Source of the DNA: Aquificaceae bacterium
GTDB taxonomy: Bacteria > Aquificota > Aquificia > Aquificales > Aquificaceae
DNA: 55,772 nucleotides
Direction: 5' to 3'
NCBI GenBank assembly: GCA_027014155.1
Contig: JALWEG010000004.1
Coordinates: 1 to 55,772 of the forward strand
The notes below the pieces were generated by a model, which saw nothing but the letters and a program-made list of their open reading frames with translations, was not told the DNA's origin and did no database searches. Each line of letters starts with the position of its first letter. Position 1 is the stretch's first letter. Positions 27,068-38,500 of this stretch are shown here, piece by piece. Made by a program: the position numbers and the translations under genes.

Positions 27068-28168
27068 AGGCAGCAAGGCCGCCTTCAGAAACTCTATCCA
27101 GCCGGCCCGGTAGAGCCTTCTGTAATCGGTTCCGCCCTTGAGCAGCTCCATGAACCTCTCAAGGGATACACCTCTACCCATCTTAAAGGCTATCCTCTGA
27201 AACCTGTAGCCGATTCTGGCTATCTTACCCGCGTAGACCAGCTCCGGGAGTATGCTCTCCCTCACCTTCTGCGAATACAGCTTCATGGGAGAGTGTGGAC
27301 TGGAAATAACAGAGTCAGCCAACAGGTGCGCGCCCAGGACGGCGTAGTATATGCCCTCTCCCAAGAGCGGGTCCACCATATTGGCGGCATCTCCTACGAG
27401 CAGAACCCTATTCTTGCCCAAGTGCAAGTCCCTTTCGGATTCCGCGAAGGGAATGAGCCAGCCTTTCACGGGAGAGGGATTTCGGAGCCTTAGGTATCCG
27501 TGATTGTCCATATATCTCTCTAAAACACTTCGTAGCTCTTCCCTACCCGTAGAGGCCACTCCCACGCTAACCCTGTCCCCTTTCGGAAATATCCACGCGT
27601 ATCCTCTGCTTACCACGCCCGTGTCTATGATTACCTTATCCTTGAGGCTTGCCTTTGCTACAACCTCAACAGACCTAAAGAACTTTTCTTTTTTATAACC
27701 CAACCGCTTCGCGGTTTTTGAGTGAAATCCGTCCGCCCCTATAACGAAGTCGGCCTCAACCTCACCTCTGGTGGTGATTACCCTGTAGGATGCTCCCGTT
27801 CGCCGGAAATCCTCAAGTTCGCACTCCTGCCAAAGCTCCGCACCCCTATCTAAAGCCCTCTGAGTTAGAAAGCTGTCAAAGCTGCTTCTATCAATTATGT
27901 AGGCCACCTCCTCACCCTTGTCCTTCTCAACGAACTGCCTTCCGGCGAATCCAAGAACTCCGCCCGAGATTCTGTTAAGAACCTCTCCCTGCCAACCCTC
28001 CGGCAGAAGCTTGGCTATCCTTGCCGAAAGGCAGCCGGCACACAGCTTATCCCGCGGGAGCTTCTTTCTCTCTAAGACGAGAACCTTCAAACCTGCCTCG
28101 GCGAGCCTTAGAGCGGTCGTAGCTCCGGCAGGGCCGCTTCCCACGACGAGGGCATCAACTCTCCTCAT
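27062..28168 (-). CDS. Geranylgeranyl reductase family FAD-dependent oxidoreductase
   Basis: Flavoprotein of the geranylgeranyl reductase/p-hydroxybenzoate-hydroxylase-like family, which reduces isoprenoid double bonds or acts on related lipids. The FAD site is VDALVVGSGPAGATTALRLAEAGLKVLVLERKKLPRDKLCAGCLS. The PRDKxCGG-like segment is typical of the family. Then comes the central GADGFHSKTAKRLG and the second FAD motif NRVLLVGDAANMVDPLLGEGIYYAVLGA. It starts at ATG 28168 after GGAGAG and overlaps rbfA by 14 bases. The frame is open to 28198. The substrate is unknown; quinone side chains or membrane lipids are the obvious candidates. Confidence 0.85.
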   Translation of the reverse strand: MRRVDALVVGSGPAGATTALRLAEAGLKVLVLERKKLPRDKLCAGCLSARIAKLLPEGWQGEVLNRISGGVLGFAGRQFVEKDKGEEVAYIIDRSSFDSFLTQRALDRGAELWQECELEDFRRTGASYRVITTRGEVEADFVIGADGFHSKTAKRLGYKKEKFFRSVEVVAKASLKDKVIIDTGVVSRGYAWIFPKGDRVSVGVASTGREELRSVLERYMDNHGYLRLRNPSPVKGWLIPFAESERDLHLGKNRVLLVGDAANMVDPLLGEGIYYAVLGAHLLADSVISSPHSPMKLYSQKVRESILPELVYAGKIARIGYRFQRIAFKMGRGVSLERFMELLKGGTDYRRLYRAGWIEFLKAALLPS

Positions 28169-28496
28169 CTCTCTCCTGCCACTCCCAGTATCTCTCAAGA
28201 ACCTTAAGGTCCCTGTCTATCTCAAAGCTCAGACGTGGCACGCTCTTGGCTCTAATTCTCTTTCCCAACAGCTTCCCTATGAAGCCCTTGGCCGACTCAA
28301 GGGCTCTCTTGGCTTCTTCCTCTCTACCCTCCGGGTACGCGGTGAAGAATACCTTCGCCTGTTTGAAGTCCTTCGTGGGCTCCACCTTAGTGATAGTGAT
28401 GAAGCCTATGTTGGGGTTTGCCAGCTCCTTGGCCACTATATCGGATATCTCCTGCTTGAGGATCTCGGAAAACCTTTCCAGCTTCTTATCGCCCAT
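28155..28496 (-). CDS. rbfA: Ribosome-binding factor A (RbfA)
   Basis: Small KH-domain protein needed for 16S rRNA maturation and cold adaptation. From MGDKKLERFSEILKQEISDIVAKEL onward the protein follows the family pattern: IGFITITKVEPTKDFKQAKVFFT (the KH-type strand-helix core), then AKGFIGKLLGKRIRAKSVPRLSFEID and a charged tail. I start at the ATG at 28496, which gives 113 residues. An in-frame ATG at 28532 would add 12 residues with no family character. Neither start has a good Shine-Dalgarno. uppP begins divergently at 28541. Confidence 0.9.
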   Translation of the reverse strand: MGDKKLERFSEILKQEISDIVAKELANPNIGFITITKVEPTKDFKQAKVFFTAYPEGREEEAKRALESAKGFIGKLLGKRIRAKSVPRLSFEIDRDLKVLERYWEWQERDEES

Positions 28497-28540
28497 GGAA
28501 CTTAAGTTAACACAAAGCTCCTGTGATACCATAGCTTTTT

Positions 28541-29308
28541 ATGACTTACTGGCAGGCCTTCTTGATGGGCGTGGTAGAAGGTGTTTCCGAGTTTCTTCCC
28601 ATATCCTCCACCGGCCACCTGATACTGACCGCCCACCTTTTGGGAATACCCCACGATGATTTTACCAAGAGCTTTGAAATCACCATTCAACTGGGCTCCA
28701 TACTCGCGGTGGTGTTTCTTTTTTCGGAACGGCTAAAGAGGGATTTAGAGACCTGGAAGAGGATAATACTGGGCTTCATTCCCACCGGCATTATAGGCTT
28801 TCTCCTGTACAAGGCCATAAAGACCCATCTGATAGGCAACGAGCTGGTGGTTGTGGTCTCCCTCATAGTGGGGGGTTTCGTTCTCATAGGTGTGGACCTG
28901 CTCCACAGGGAAGAGGGTGCTTTAAGGGATATAGACAGCATACCCTTGAGGAAGGCCTTTCTCATAGGTGCCCTGCAGGCTATCGCCGTCATTCCCGGCG
29001 TGTCCCGTTCCGGAGCTACCATAAGCGGTGGGCTCATATTGGGACTTTCCAGAAGGACTGCCGCGGAGTTCTCCTTCCTTCTGGCGGTACCCACCATGTT
29101 CGCCGCCACAGCTTACGACTTAGTTAAGACCGGCGGCAACTTCGGAACCCAGGATTGGGGACTCTTAGCCGTAGGCTTCTTCACCGCCTTCGGGGTATCC
29201 ATGCTCACGGTGAAGGCACTTCTAAGCTTCCTGAACCGCCACGGCTTTCTTCCCTTCGGCATATACAGGATAATTGTGGGTGTGGTTTACGCTTATACCT
29301 TTCTCTGA
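28541..29308 (+). CDS. uppP: Undecaprenyl-diphosphatase UppP (BacA)
   Basis: Membrane phosphatase that recycles undecaprenyl pyrophosphate for peptidoglycan and LPS carriers. The two signatures are clear: VEGVSEFLPISSTGHLIL near the N-terminus and VIPGVSRSGATISGGLILGL in the second half, with many hydrophobic helices between. At 255 residues it is full length. There is no useful ribosome site; a TACCAT (28527-28532) ends 8 bases before the ATG, which would fit a leaderless start. It works with lepB and murG further on in envelope building. Confidence 0.94.
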   Translation: MTYWQAFLMGVVEGVSEFLPISSTGHLILTAHLLGIPHDDFTKSFEITIQLGSILAVVFLFSERLKRDLETWKRIILGFIPTGIIGFLLYKAIKTHLIGNELVVVVSLIVGGFVLIGVDLLHREEGALRDIDSIPLRKAFLIGALQAIAVIPGVSRSGATISGGLILGLSRRTAAEFSFLLAVPTMFAATAYDLVKTGGNFGTQDWGLLAVGFFTAFGVSMLTVKALLSFLNRHGFLPFGIYRIIVGVVYAYTFL

Positions 29309-29327
29309 TATGAGATAATAAACGCTT

Positions 29328-29810
29328 ATGAAGGCGTTGCTTGTGCTTTATTCGGGACTAAAGGATAAGGAGATAAATTCCACCATAGAGAACAACATAA
29401 AGCTCCTTTACAGGACGGTGGGTATAGACAGCATATACGCTTCCATATCGGAGCACTTCTTGGACATGTTCCATAAATTCCCCGACCTGTGCTTTGTGAA
29501 CAACTCCAGAGACGAACCCAGCTTCGGTACCTACAGGGGTTTGAGAAAGTTGAGGGGAAACGACGTGCTGGTGATAGAGGGCTTCGTGCGTCTAAACAGG
29601 GAGCTGATTCAGGGATTTCTGAATCGGGTAAACCTGACGGTGGGAACTATAAGGGGTAGATGGTCTGGTCTGGCCTTTATAAACATGAAGAACTTAGACT
29701 ACGTGGTGCGAAGTCTGGAATTTAGCTTTGGCAAAGACCTCAAGCATGCCTTTGAGGTCCTTCAAAACAAGTACAGCATAGCTCCGGAGTTTCTGGAGCT
29801 ACCAGATTAG
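29328..29810 (+). CDS. Unknown protein with a nucleotidyltransferase-like (GT-A) look
   Basis: A 160-residue soluble protein with no certain family. The order of elements recalls small GT-A/MobA-like nucleotidyltransferases: an N-terminal strand MKALLVLYSGL, then a helix with IENNIKLLYRTVGIDSIYASIS, then CFVNNSRDEPSFGTYRGLRKLRGNDVLVIEGFVRLNRELI, where EGF stands where such enzymes have a metal-binding GD. The expected glycine-rich GxGTRM loop is missing, so it may be an inactive relative or the likeness may be chance. A GATAAT box (29314-29319) lies 8 bases before the ATG, and there is no Shine-Dalgarno. It overlaps the end of lepB by 12 bases tail-to-tail. Confidence 0.6.
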   Translation: MKALLVLYSGLKDKEINSTIENNIKLLYRTVGIDSIYASISEHFLDMFHKFPDLCFVNNSRDEPSFGTYRGLRKLRGNDVLVIEGFVRLNRELIQGFLNRVNLTVGTIRGRWSGLAFINMKNLDYVVRSLEFSFGKDLKHAFEVLQNKYSIAPEFLELPD

Positions 29811-30605
29811 GGGCTTTCCTATCCGTGAGGGACGGGGGTTAATTAGCGCAAAAAAGAGCTGCCTGAAACCGCTGAAGAAGGAAACCTCTTCAGGGGTTAG
29901 TGAGGGAACCTCCCCTGAGAAGTATATAACGAACGCCTTACCCACTATGTTCTTCCTCGGGACGAATCCCCAAAACCTGCTGTCTTCGCTGTTGTCCCTG
30001 TTGTCACCCATCACGAAGTAGGAGTTCTCCGGCACTATAAACTTTGTGCAAACGCCCCCTTCAGACTCAAGGCAGTATCCCTCCGGTATCAGAGGCTCGT
30101 CTAAGTTCAACGTCCCGTACCTGCAGTCGTACTCGCACATGCCCGACAGAATGGGGCCAGAGGCTCTGAACCATACCTTGTGCTTTAGTGCCTTGCCTTC
30201 CCCTACGGGAACCGTTTCCTCAAAGACGGCGTAGTCCCTTATACCGAAACTTACCTTCCCTAAGAACCTGGCCGCTACCCTATCGCCGTTCACTCTGAGT
30301 TCGTGAATTCTAAATCCCTCTACCTCCCTCTCTACGAACTCCACCACGTCTCCCGGCATTCCTATGATTCTCTTTATGTAGTCAAGGGACTCGTCTCTGG
30401 GATACTTGAATACCACGATGTCCCCCCTTTGGGGCTCTGAGAGACGGTAAACCAGCTTGTTTACCAGTATGAAGTCTCCTATCAGCAGAGTAGGTTGCAT
30501 GGAGGCCGACGGTATGTTGAAGGCCTGAACGAAGAAAGCTCTTATGAATAGAACGAGGACAACGATAAAGGCAAGTTCAACGACCCACTTCTGACTCTTG
30601 TCCAT
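29799..30605 (-). CDS. lepB: Signal peptidase I (LepB)
   Basis: Membrane serine protease that removes signal peptides from Sec- and Tat-exported proteins. A single N-terminal helix (VVELAFIVVLVLFIRAFFV) is followed by the catalytic Ser in IPSASMQPTL (Ser 35) and the general-base Lys in YIKRIIGMPGDVVEF (Lys 78). The C-terminal signature is VMGDNRDNSEDSRFWGFV. An extra-cytoplasmic loop carries four cysteines (CEYDC, YC, VC), which could form disulfides. Its start lies 29 bases inside the rlmN gene. Confidence 0.94.
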   Translation of the reverse strand: MDKSQKWVVELAFIVVLVLFIRAFFVQAFNIPSASMQPTLLIGDFILVNKLVYRLSEPQRGDIVVFKYPRDESLDYIKRIIGMPGDVVEFVEREVEGFRIHELRVNGDRVAARFLGKVSFGIRDYAVFEETVPVGEGKALKHKVWFRASGPILSGMCEYDCRYGTLNLDEPLIPEGYCLESEGGVCTKFIVPENSYFVMGDNRDNSEDSRFWGFVPRKNIVGKAFVIYFSGEVPSLTPEEVSFFSGFRQLFFALINPRPSRIGKPLIW

Positions 30606-31653
30606 GTGGCTTGAATTTTACCACACTTCTGTTTCTCAACTGTCCACACGCCCCGAACACGTCCGCACCCTTACTGAAGCGCACCAGAGCCGAGAGGTTT
30701 GCCTTCCATAGGACCTTCTGAAACTCATACACCCTATCCAAGGTAGGTCTCTCGTAGGGTAGCACCGGATCGGGATTGTAGGGTATGAGGTTTACCTTGA
30801 ACCTTTTTCTGTATTTGCCTATAAGTCTGACCAGCTCCCTTGCATGTTCGGGACCGTCGTTAAGGTCTTTTATCAGCACGTACTCTAAGGTTATCCTCCT
30901 ATACCTGGACAGGGGAAAGTTCACCAGAACCCGCATAAGCTCCTTTAATGGGTTCGTCTTGGCTATGGGCATAATCCTTTCCCTAAGCTCCTGAGAGGGC
31001 GCGTTCAGGGATACGGCAAGGTTCAGTTCCTTCATCACCCTGTCGGAGGCCATCTTCTCAAGCTGCCTTATCAGTCCGCTGGTGGAGATGGTTATCCTTC
31101 TCTTGGACAGGTCTAAACCCCAGGGGGACACCATAATCTCGGAAGCTCTCTTCACGTTCTCGTAATTGGCCAAAGGCTCACCCATACCCATGAATACCAC
31201 GTTCCTTATCCTCTCGCTCGTGTCCCTCTGAACCTGCAGAAATTGGTCAAGTATCTCGTGGACTTCCAGATTCCTCCTTAGGCCGTCAACGGCGGTGGCG
31301 CAGAAGGTGCAACCTACCGCGCACCCCACCTGAGAGGAAACGCACAGGGTAAGGTGGTCTCTTTCCTTTATGAGAACCGTCTCAACCAGGTGTCCGTCGC
31401 GGGTCCTGAACATGTACTTAACCGCATCGGGAGCCGGCACTCTGCCGAGAGGCTCAAGGCAGTGCACCGAAAGGAGCTTAGGAAGCTCTTCCCTCAGCTT
31501 CTTGGGCACGTCGCTCATTGAGGAGAAGTCCGTGGTGAACTTCTTGTAAACCCACTTTAAAATCTGGTCAGCTCTGAAGGGCTCGTAGCCCAGCGACTCC
31601 ATATACTTTCTTAATTCTTGCCTGTTTAGGGACAGCAGCTCCATACCAAACAA
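30577..31653 (-). CDS. rlmN: Dual-specificity 23S rRNA/tRNA methyltransferase RlmN
   Basis: Radical-SAM enzyme that makes m2A2503 in 23S rRNA and m2A37 in some tRNAs. The iron-sulfur motif is CAVGCTFC (Cys 111, 115, 118), and the C-terminal catalytic cysteine is in VFGACGQL. The N-terminal helical domain (LRKYMESLGYEPFRADQILKWVYKK) and VFMGMGEPLANYENV are typical. At 358 residues it is full length. It begins at TTG 31653, 2 bases after the murG stop; an ATG at 31644 is also possible. It overlaps lepB by 29 bases. Confidence 0.95.
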   Translation of the reverse strand: MFGMELLSLNRQELRKYMESLGYEPFRADQILKWVYKKFTTDFSSMSDVPKKLREELPKLLSVHCLEPLGRVPAPDAVKYMFRTRDGHLVETVLIKERDHLTLCVSSQVGCAVGCTFCATAVDGLRRNLEVHEILDQFLQVQRDTSERIRNVVFMGMGEPLANYENVKRASEIMVSPWGLDLSKRRITISTSGLIRQLEKMASDRVMKELNLAVSLNAPSQELRERIMPIAKTNPLKELMRVLVNFPLSRYRRITLEYVLIKDLNDGPEHARELVRLIGKYRKRFKVNLIPYNPDPVLPYERPTLDRVYEFQKVLWKANLSALVRFSKGADVFGACGQLRNRSVVKFKPHGQESEVGR

Positions 31654-31655
31654 AA

Positions 31656-32702
31656 CTATGATACTCCCTCAATTATCTCCGATGCCGCCTGAGGATTGGC
31701 AAAGGTGGATATTGCCTCTCTCATTTCCCTGTAGCGGGCGATTATGTTATCTATGGACGATATGAGGGTGCTTATGTTCACGTCGGACTGCTTTAAGGTT
31801 ATGGCTCCTCCCAGCTCCTCTATCTCCTTTGCGTTGTAGAACTGGTGGTTTCCGTGGGCGTAAGGATACGGTATAAGAACGGCAGGGATACCGAACAGGG
31901 AGAGCTCACTGAGGGTAGAGGCTCCGGCCCTGCAGACGGCTATATCGCAGGCGGAATACACCAATCCCATGTCGGACCTGAAGGGGTAAAGGTGCAGGTT
32001 CTCCATGTCCTTGGCCTTTTCGGCTACCACATCGTACTCCTTTTCCCCGGATATGAGTATCACCTGAGAGCCGGTCTTGGTGGCAAACTCCAGAGCGAGG
32101 TTATTTATGAACCTCGCACCCTGACTCCCGCCAAAGAATAGAAAGAGGGGTTCCTTCTCTTTCACTCCAAAGGCCGACTTTGCCAGCCCCTTCTCTATCT
32201 TGGAGTTTATGACCGAGTCTCTCACGGGTAGACCGGTTCTCACCACCTCCTTGCCCTTGAAAAACTTCCTGGAATACTCAAAGGTTATAAACACCTTTTT
32301 GGAAAAGTTTGACAGAAGCCTGTTGGCGCTTCCGGGCACCGAGTTCTGTTCGTGGATAAATAGGGGAACACCCTTTCTTATCGCAGCTAAGGCGGAAGGA
32401 ACGCCTCCGTAGCCTCCGAAGCTCAAAACCTTGCTATCCTCATCTATTTTTGAGACCAATTGGGAAGAGGCCCTCAGGTAGCTTATGAGAGCTTTAATCT
32501 TCGCAAGAGGAGACTTTCCCGAGAAGGGTAAGACCTCTAAAAACACCCTCTCCGAGGGTATGGAGTCCTTGAGTTTGTACTCTATACCCCTGAGGGTACC
32601 CACGTAGAGGGTCTTCATTCCTCTATTTGAGGCCTCCTTTAGAACCGCCAAGGCGGGGAAGAAGTGGCCGCCGGTTCCACCACCGGATACAACGAGCTTC
32701 AT
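31656..32702 (-). CDS. murG: UDP-GlcNAc:lipid I N-acetylglucosaminyltransferase MurG
   Basis: Makes lipid II on the inner face of the cytoplasmic membrane. The N-terminal motif is VSGGGTGGHFFPALAVLKE. The central region has FGGYGGVPSALAAIRKGVPLFIHEQNSVPGSANRLL, and the C-terminal donor-binding region has FGGSQGARFINN and CRAGASTLSELSLFGIPAVLIPYPYAHGNHQFYNA. At 348 residues it is full length. It overlaps the upstream small HTH-like gene by 4 bases and is followed by rlmN. Confidence 0.96.
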   Translation of the reverse strand: MKLVVSGGGTGGHFFPALAVLKEASNRGMKTLYVGTLRGIEYKLKDSIPSERVFLEVLPFSGKSPLAKIKALISYLRASSQLVSKIDEDSKVLSFGGYGGVPSALAAIRKGVPLFIHEQNSVPGSANRLLSNFSKKVFITFEYSRKFFKGKEVVRTGLPVRDSVINSKIEKGLAKSAFGVKEKEPLFLFFGGSQGARFINNLALEFATKTGSQVILISGEKEYDVVAEKAKDMENLHLYPFRSDMGLVYSACDIAVCRAGASTLSELSLFGIPAVLIPYPYAHGNHQFYNAKEIEELGGAITLKQSDVNISTLISSIDNIIARYREMREAISTFANPQAASEIIEGVS

Positions 32703-33085
32703 ACGGCCTTTTTGATTATATCCCTTCTTACCCTCTCGAGTCTGTGGAAAAAGGTGTTCACCGCCTTGGTTATCAGACTTCTGGCTTCCCTTTTGCTTTT
32801 GAGACCCTTGTCCAGCATATAGGTAGATGAGTCCCCCTCAAAGTATCGCTTGAGTATTATCTCTCTGAGTTCTTCGTCCATCTCCTCAAGAATCTTTTCA
32901 ATGTCCTTTGTAAAGAAGACAAATCTCTCAAAGTAGGCGTTCCTGTTGGAAGGCTCGCCTCCGGGCACAACGTAAAGCTTGCCCATCTCTAACTTACTCT
33001 TCTCTTTTTTAAAAAGCTCGTATTGGTCTAACACCGAGGACACTACCCAGGTTTTGTAGTGATACAGGTTCACGTTTCCTCCCAT
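32699..33085 (-). CDS. Small helical protein with a sigma-region-4/ArpU-like C-terminus, unknown function
   Basis: A 128-residue protein not matched to a named family. The C-terminal half (EMDEELREIILKRYFEGDSSTYMLDKGLKSKREARSL-type, then ITKAVNTFFHRLERVRRD) reads like the four-helix DNA-binding layout of sigma region 4 or ArpU-like phage regulators: 'L-x-x-RYF, then helix-turn-helix, then a long basic helix'. The N-terminal half is of no known type. The ATG at 33085 lacks a ribosome site; a GTG at 33073 has GGAGG just before it and may be the true start. It sits between fabD and murG in a run of envelope genes. Confidence 0.6.
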   Translation of the reverse strand: MGGNVNLYHYKTWVVSSVLDQYELFKKEKSKLEMGKLYVVPGGEPSNRNAYFERFVFFTKDIEKILEEMDEELREIILKRYFEGDSSTYMLDKGLKSKREARSLITKAVNTFFHRLERVRRDIIKKAV

Positions 33086-33096
33086 AACTCTGTATA

Positions 33097-34044
33097 TTAG
33101 AGTGCCTTTAATACCTTTTCAAGGTCCTCAACCTTCTCCACGTTGAAGACTCTGACCTCCGGTATAGTCTGCTGAACCAGCTTGGAGAGCACATTCTTGG
33201 GCCCGACCTCTACAAAGGTATCAACTCCTTCCTTGGCCATGAACTCTACGCTCTGGTACCACCTGACCGGAGAGAATATCTGCTTATAAAGGTTGTTCCT
33301 TATCTCCGGTGCCAAAGTGGCCGAGCCGGCCGTGTAGTTCTGGACTATGGGAATGTCTATGTTCTTTATGGGTGTCTGTGCCAGCTTGAGCTTAAAGGCA
33401 TCGGCGGCAGGCTTCATGAGGGAACAGTGGGAGGGAACGGATACCTTCAGAGGTATGACCCTGCCCCCGCGCTCTTTCAGAATCTCCGAGGCCCTCTTTA
33501 CGGCCTCGCTCTGGCCGGATATTACCGTCTGCTGGGGCGAGTTGTAGTTGGCCGGTTCAACCACACCCACCTCCGAGGCTTCCTCACAGGCTCTCTCTAC
33601 CTCCTGCGCAGGGAGCTTCAGGACGGCAGCCATGGCTCCCTTTCCTTCGGGAACGGTCTCCTGCATATACTTACCCCTGAGGTAGGTAAGCCTTACGGCT
33701 TCAAACAGTTCAAGTCCTCCTGCGGCCAGCAGAGCCGTGTATTCGCCCAGGGAGTGGCCCGCAAAGAATGCGGGCTTGGGAAAGCCCTGGGTCTCCATAA
33801 CCCTGTATATGGCGTAAGAGGCCGTCAGTATCGCAGGCTGGGTGTATTCGGTTCTATTTATCTTACCCTCGGGGTCCTTCAGGATAACGTCAACTATATC
33901 GGCAGCGGACATTCTGAGAGCCTGCTCGCTCTCGTGGAAGACGTCCGCAGCTTCGTGAAATTCCCTGTAAAAGTCGGAAGCCATGCCTACGTACTGGGAG
34001 CCCTGTCCGGGAAATATGTAAGCCACCTTTCCCATAGCTTTCAT
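33097..34044 (-). CDS. fabD: Malonyl-CoA:ACP transacylase (FabD)
   Basis: Loads malonyl groups on acyl carrier protein for fatty-acid synthesis. Motifs: VAYIFPGQGSQYVGM at the N-terminus, the catalytic serine in FAGHSLGEYTALLAAGGL, the Arg of YLRGKYMQE, VPSHCSLMKPAA with the catalytic His, and the C-terminal EVGPKNVLSKL. The length is normal (315). The ATG at 34044 has no ribosome site. A minus-strand TAGAAT touches it, and the internal ATG at 34035 (MGKVAYIFPGQ) lies 9 bases after that box, so a leaderless start at 34035 is possible. Confidence 0.95.
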   Translation of the reverse strand: MKAMGKVAYIFPGQGSQYVGMASDFYREFHEAADVFHESEQALRMSAADIVDVILKDPEGKINRTEYTQPAILTASYAIYRVMETQGFPKPAFFAGHSLGEYTALLAAGGLELFEAVRLTYLRGKYMQETVPEGKGAMAAVLKLPAQEVERACEEASEVGVVEPANYNSPQQTVISGQSEAVKRASEILKERGGRVIPLKVSVPSHCSLMKPAADAFKLKLAQTPIKNIDIPIVQNYTAGSATLAPEIRNNLYKQIFSPVRWYQSVEFMAKEGVDTFVEVGPKNVLSKLVQQTIPEVRVFNVEKVEDLEKVLKAL

Positions 34045-34387
34045 ATTCTACATCAGTGTAAGATAATTAGAACCATGGAGTTCCAATTAATCTTGGTTCT
34101 CATACTGGCCTTCGTGGTTTTGGGTCCGGAAAGAATGATGGACCTGGCCTTCAAGCTGGGTGAGGCTGTAAGAAAAGCGCGCGAGGTCTGGGACGAGGTC
34201 AGGATGCAGGCCTACGTTGAGAATATAAATAAGAGCATAATGGAATCGGAGCAAAAGACTTCCCAGGAGGGGGAAGATGAGATTCCCGAGGAGGACTTTG
34301 TGCCAGAGGAACTGAACGAAGAGCTTAACGACGAGGATTTTGACTTTGAAGAAGAGGAAACCCTACAGGAGGAGGAAACCTTAGAAG

Positions 34388-37084
<2,697 letters not shown>

Positions 37085-37088
37085 CTCA

Positions 37089-37703
37089 TCACACCTCCGT
37101 TATTTCTATAACCAAGTCCCCGTAGGGCTCCCTTTGATGAAGCTCTATCTTGCCCTCAAAGTAGAGATACATCAGAGCCATAAATTGGGGAACGAAGTTC
37201 CTCTTGTCAAGGAAGTTTATGAACTCAAGCCTTTCCCCTACATCAAGGCTCTTAAAGAACTCCCACATCTCCTTTAAGACATCTTCAAACCTTGAAACGT
37301 GCAGAGGGATTCTCTTGGTTGAGCATCTCCTCTTGTAGCCTTTCCTCCTCTTCCTTACCACCTTTTGCAACTTCTCAAGGTTCTGGGCTATGTCCTCCTC
37401 AACCTGCGGACTCTCTTCATCAAACATGTCCACCAACTCCTGCAGGGTAAACTTCCTTTTCCTTATGACCTTTTTCTGGGGTTTTGGGAGCAAAGCTTCA
37501 ACCTTCTTTTTGAGCAGGAATGAGGCTGCAACTATAGCCCTTGCGGGAATACGCAGGTCTAAAACCTCCCTCTTCCTAAGCTCTTCTATGTAGATGTCCG
37601 CCAGTTGGACTATGTCCACGTTCCAGGGGTCCAACTTGCCTTCCTGTATAAGAGGAACGAGAAGGGCAAAGGGGTGTTCCTCCTCTACCGTAAAGCTCTT
37701 CAC
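37089..37703 (-). CDS. scpA: Segregation and condensation protein A (ScpA)
   Basis: Kleisin subunit of the bacterial SMC condensin complex. The N-terminus FTVEEEHPFALLVPLIQEGKLDPWNVDIVQLADIYIEEL is diagnostic, followed by LRIPARAIVAASFLLKKKVEALLP. The middle is acidic and variable, and the C-terminal winged-helix region (FEDVLKEMWEFFKSLDV to VPQFMALMYLYFEGKIELHQREPYGDLVIE) binds SMC. I place the start at GTG 37703, which overlaps the mazG stop as GTGA with GGGAG upstream. An in-frame ATG at 37730 lies deeper in mazG. scpB is not visible. Confidence 0.9.
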   Translation of the reverse strand: MKSFTVEEEHPFALLVPLIQEGKLDPWNVDIVQLADIYIEELRKREVLDLRIPARAIVAASFLLKKKVEALLPKPQKKVIRKRKFTLQELVDMFDEESPQVEEDIAQNLEKLQKVVRKRRKGYKRRCSTKRIPLHVSRFEDVLKEMWEFFKSLDVGERLEFINFLDKRNFVPQFMALMYLYFEGKIELHQREPYGDLVIEITEV

Positions 37704-38464
37704 CCCACTACTCCCTTGGCCTCCAGCCAAAGCTCGTCCATCTCTTTGAGGCTCATACTCTCCAAACTCTTTCCTTTCTCCTTGGCCTTCTTTTCAAGAT
37801 ACCTGAATCTACGAATGAACCTCTCGTTAGCCTCTTGAAGAGCCTCCTCCGCATCAACACCTAAGAACCGTGCCAGCTCCACCACAGCCGTAAGTATATC
37901 CCCTACCTCGTGCTTTATGTTTTTTTCGTCCTTGCGTTCTATGGACTCCTTCAGCTCCTCTATCTCTTCGCTTATCTTTTCAAATACCTGGGCTATGTTT
38001 TCAAAGTCAAAGCCTACCGCGGAGGCTCTGTCCTGCAACTTTTGAGACCTCTTGAGAGCCGGAAGGTGCTTGGGAATCCCGTCAAGCACGCTTTCTCTGC
38101 CCTTTAACTTCTTCCTTTCCCAAGACTCCAACACCTCCTTAGAGTCCGCATCTCCAAAAACGTGGGGGTGCCTCTCTATGAGCTTCTTAACCAGAGCGTC
38201 TATAACGTCATCTATACCGAAGGCTCCCCTCTCCTCGGCTATTCGGGCGTGAAAGACCGGTTGTAGTAGCAGGTCTCCCAGCTCCTCCTTGAGCTTGGTA
38301 TCGTCTCCCTCGTCTATGGCCTCCAGAACCTCGTAGGCCTCCTCTATGAGGTGTTTCTTAAGGCTCTGATGGGTCTGCTCCCTATCCCAGGGACATTTCT
38401 GCCTGAGCAGAGCTACCACCTGAACCAGGTCCCTAAAGGTGCACTTCTCACTTTCGCAAGACAT
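37700..38464 (-). CDS. mazG: Nucleoside triphosphate pyrophosphohydrolase MazG
   Basis: House-cleaning enzyme that hydrolyses NTPs to NMPs. The N-terminal domain begins LVQVVALLRQKCPWDREQTHQSLKKHLIEEAYEVLEAIDEGDD, with the metal-binding E/D cluster, then LKEELGDLLLQPVFHARIA. A second MazG-type domain (EEIEELKESIERKDEKNIKHEVGDILTAVVELARF) follows, as in full-length two-domain MazG. The length of 254 residues fits. GATAAT on the minus strand ends 8 bases before the ATG, and there is no Shine-Dalgarno. Confidence 0.94.
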   Translation of the reverse strand: MSCESEKCTFRDLVQVVALLRQKCPWDREQTHQSLKKHLIEEAYEVLEAIDEGDDTKLKEELGDLLLQPVFHARIAEERGAFGIDDVIDALVKKLIERHPHVFGDADSKEVLESWERKKLKGRESVLDGIPKHLPALKRSQKLQDRASAVGFDFENIAQVFEKISEEIEELKESIERKDEKNIKHEVGDILTAVVELARFLGVDAEEALQEANERFIRRFRYLEKKAKEKGKSLESMSLKEMDELWLEAKGVVG

Positions 38465-38500
38465 TTTTTTAAATTATCCCAAATCCTGTAGAATTCTTAT

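Noticed and set aside
33427-34074. Long plus-strand extension upstream of tatB through antisense fabD
   Set aside because: The real TatB starts with its membrane helix at 34075. The part before is antisense of fabD without family character.
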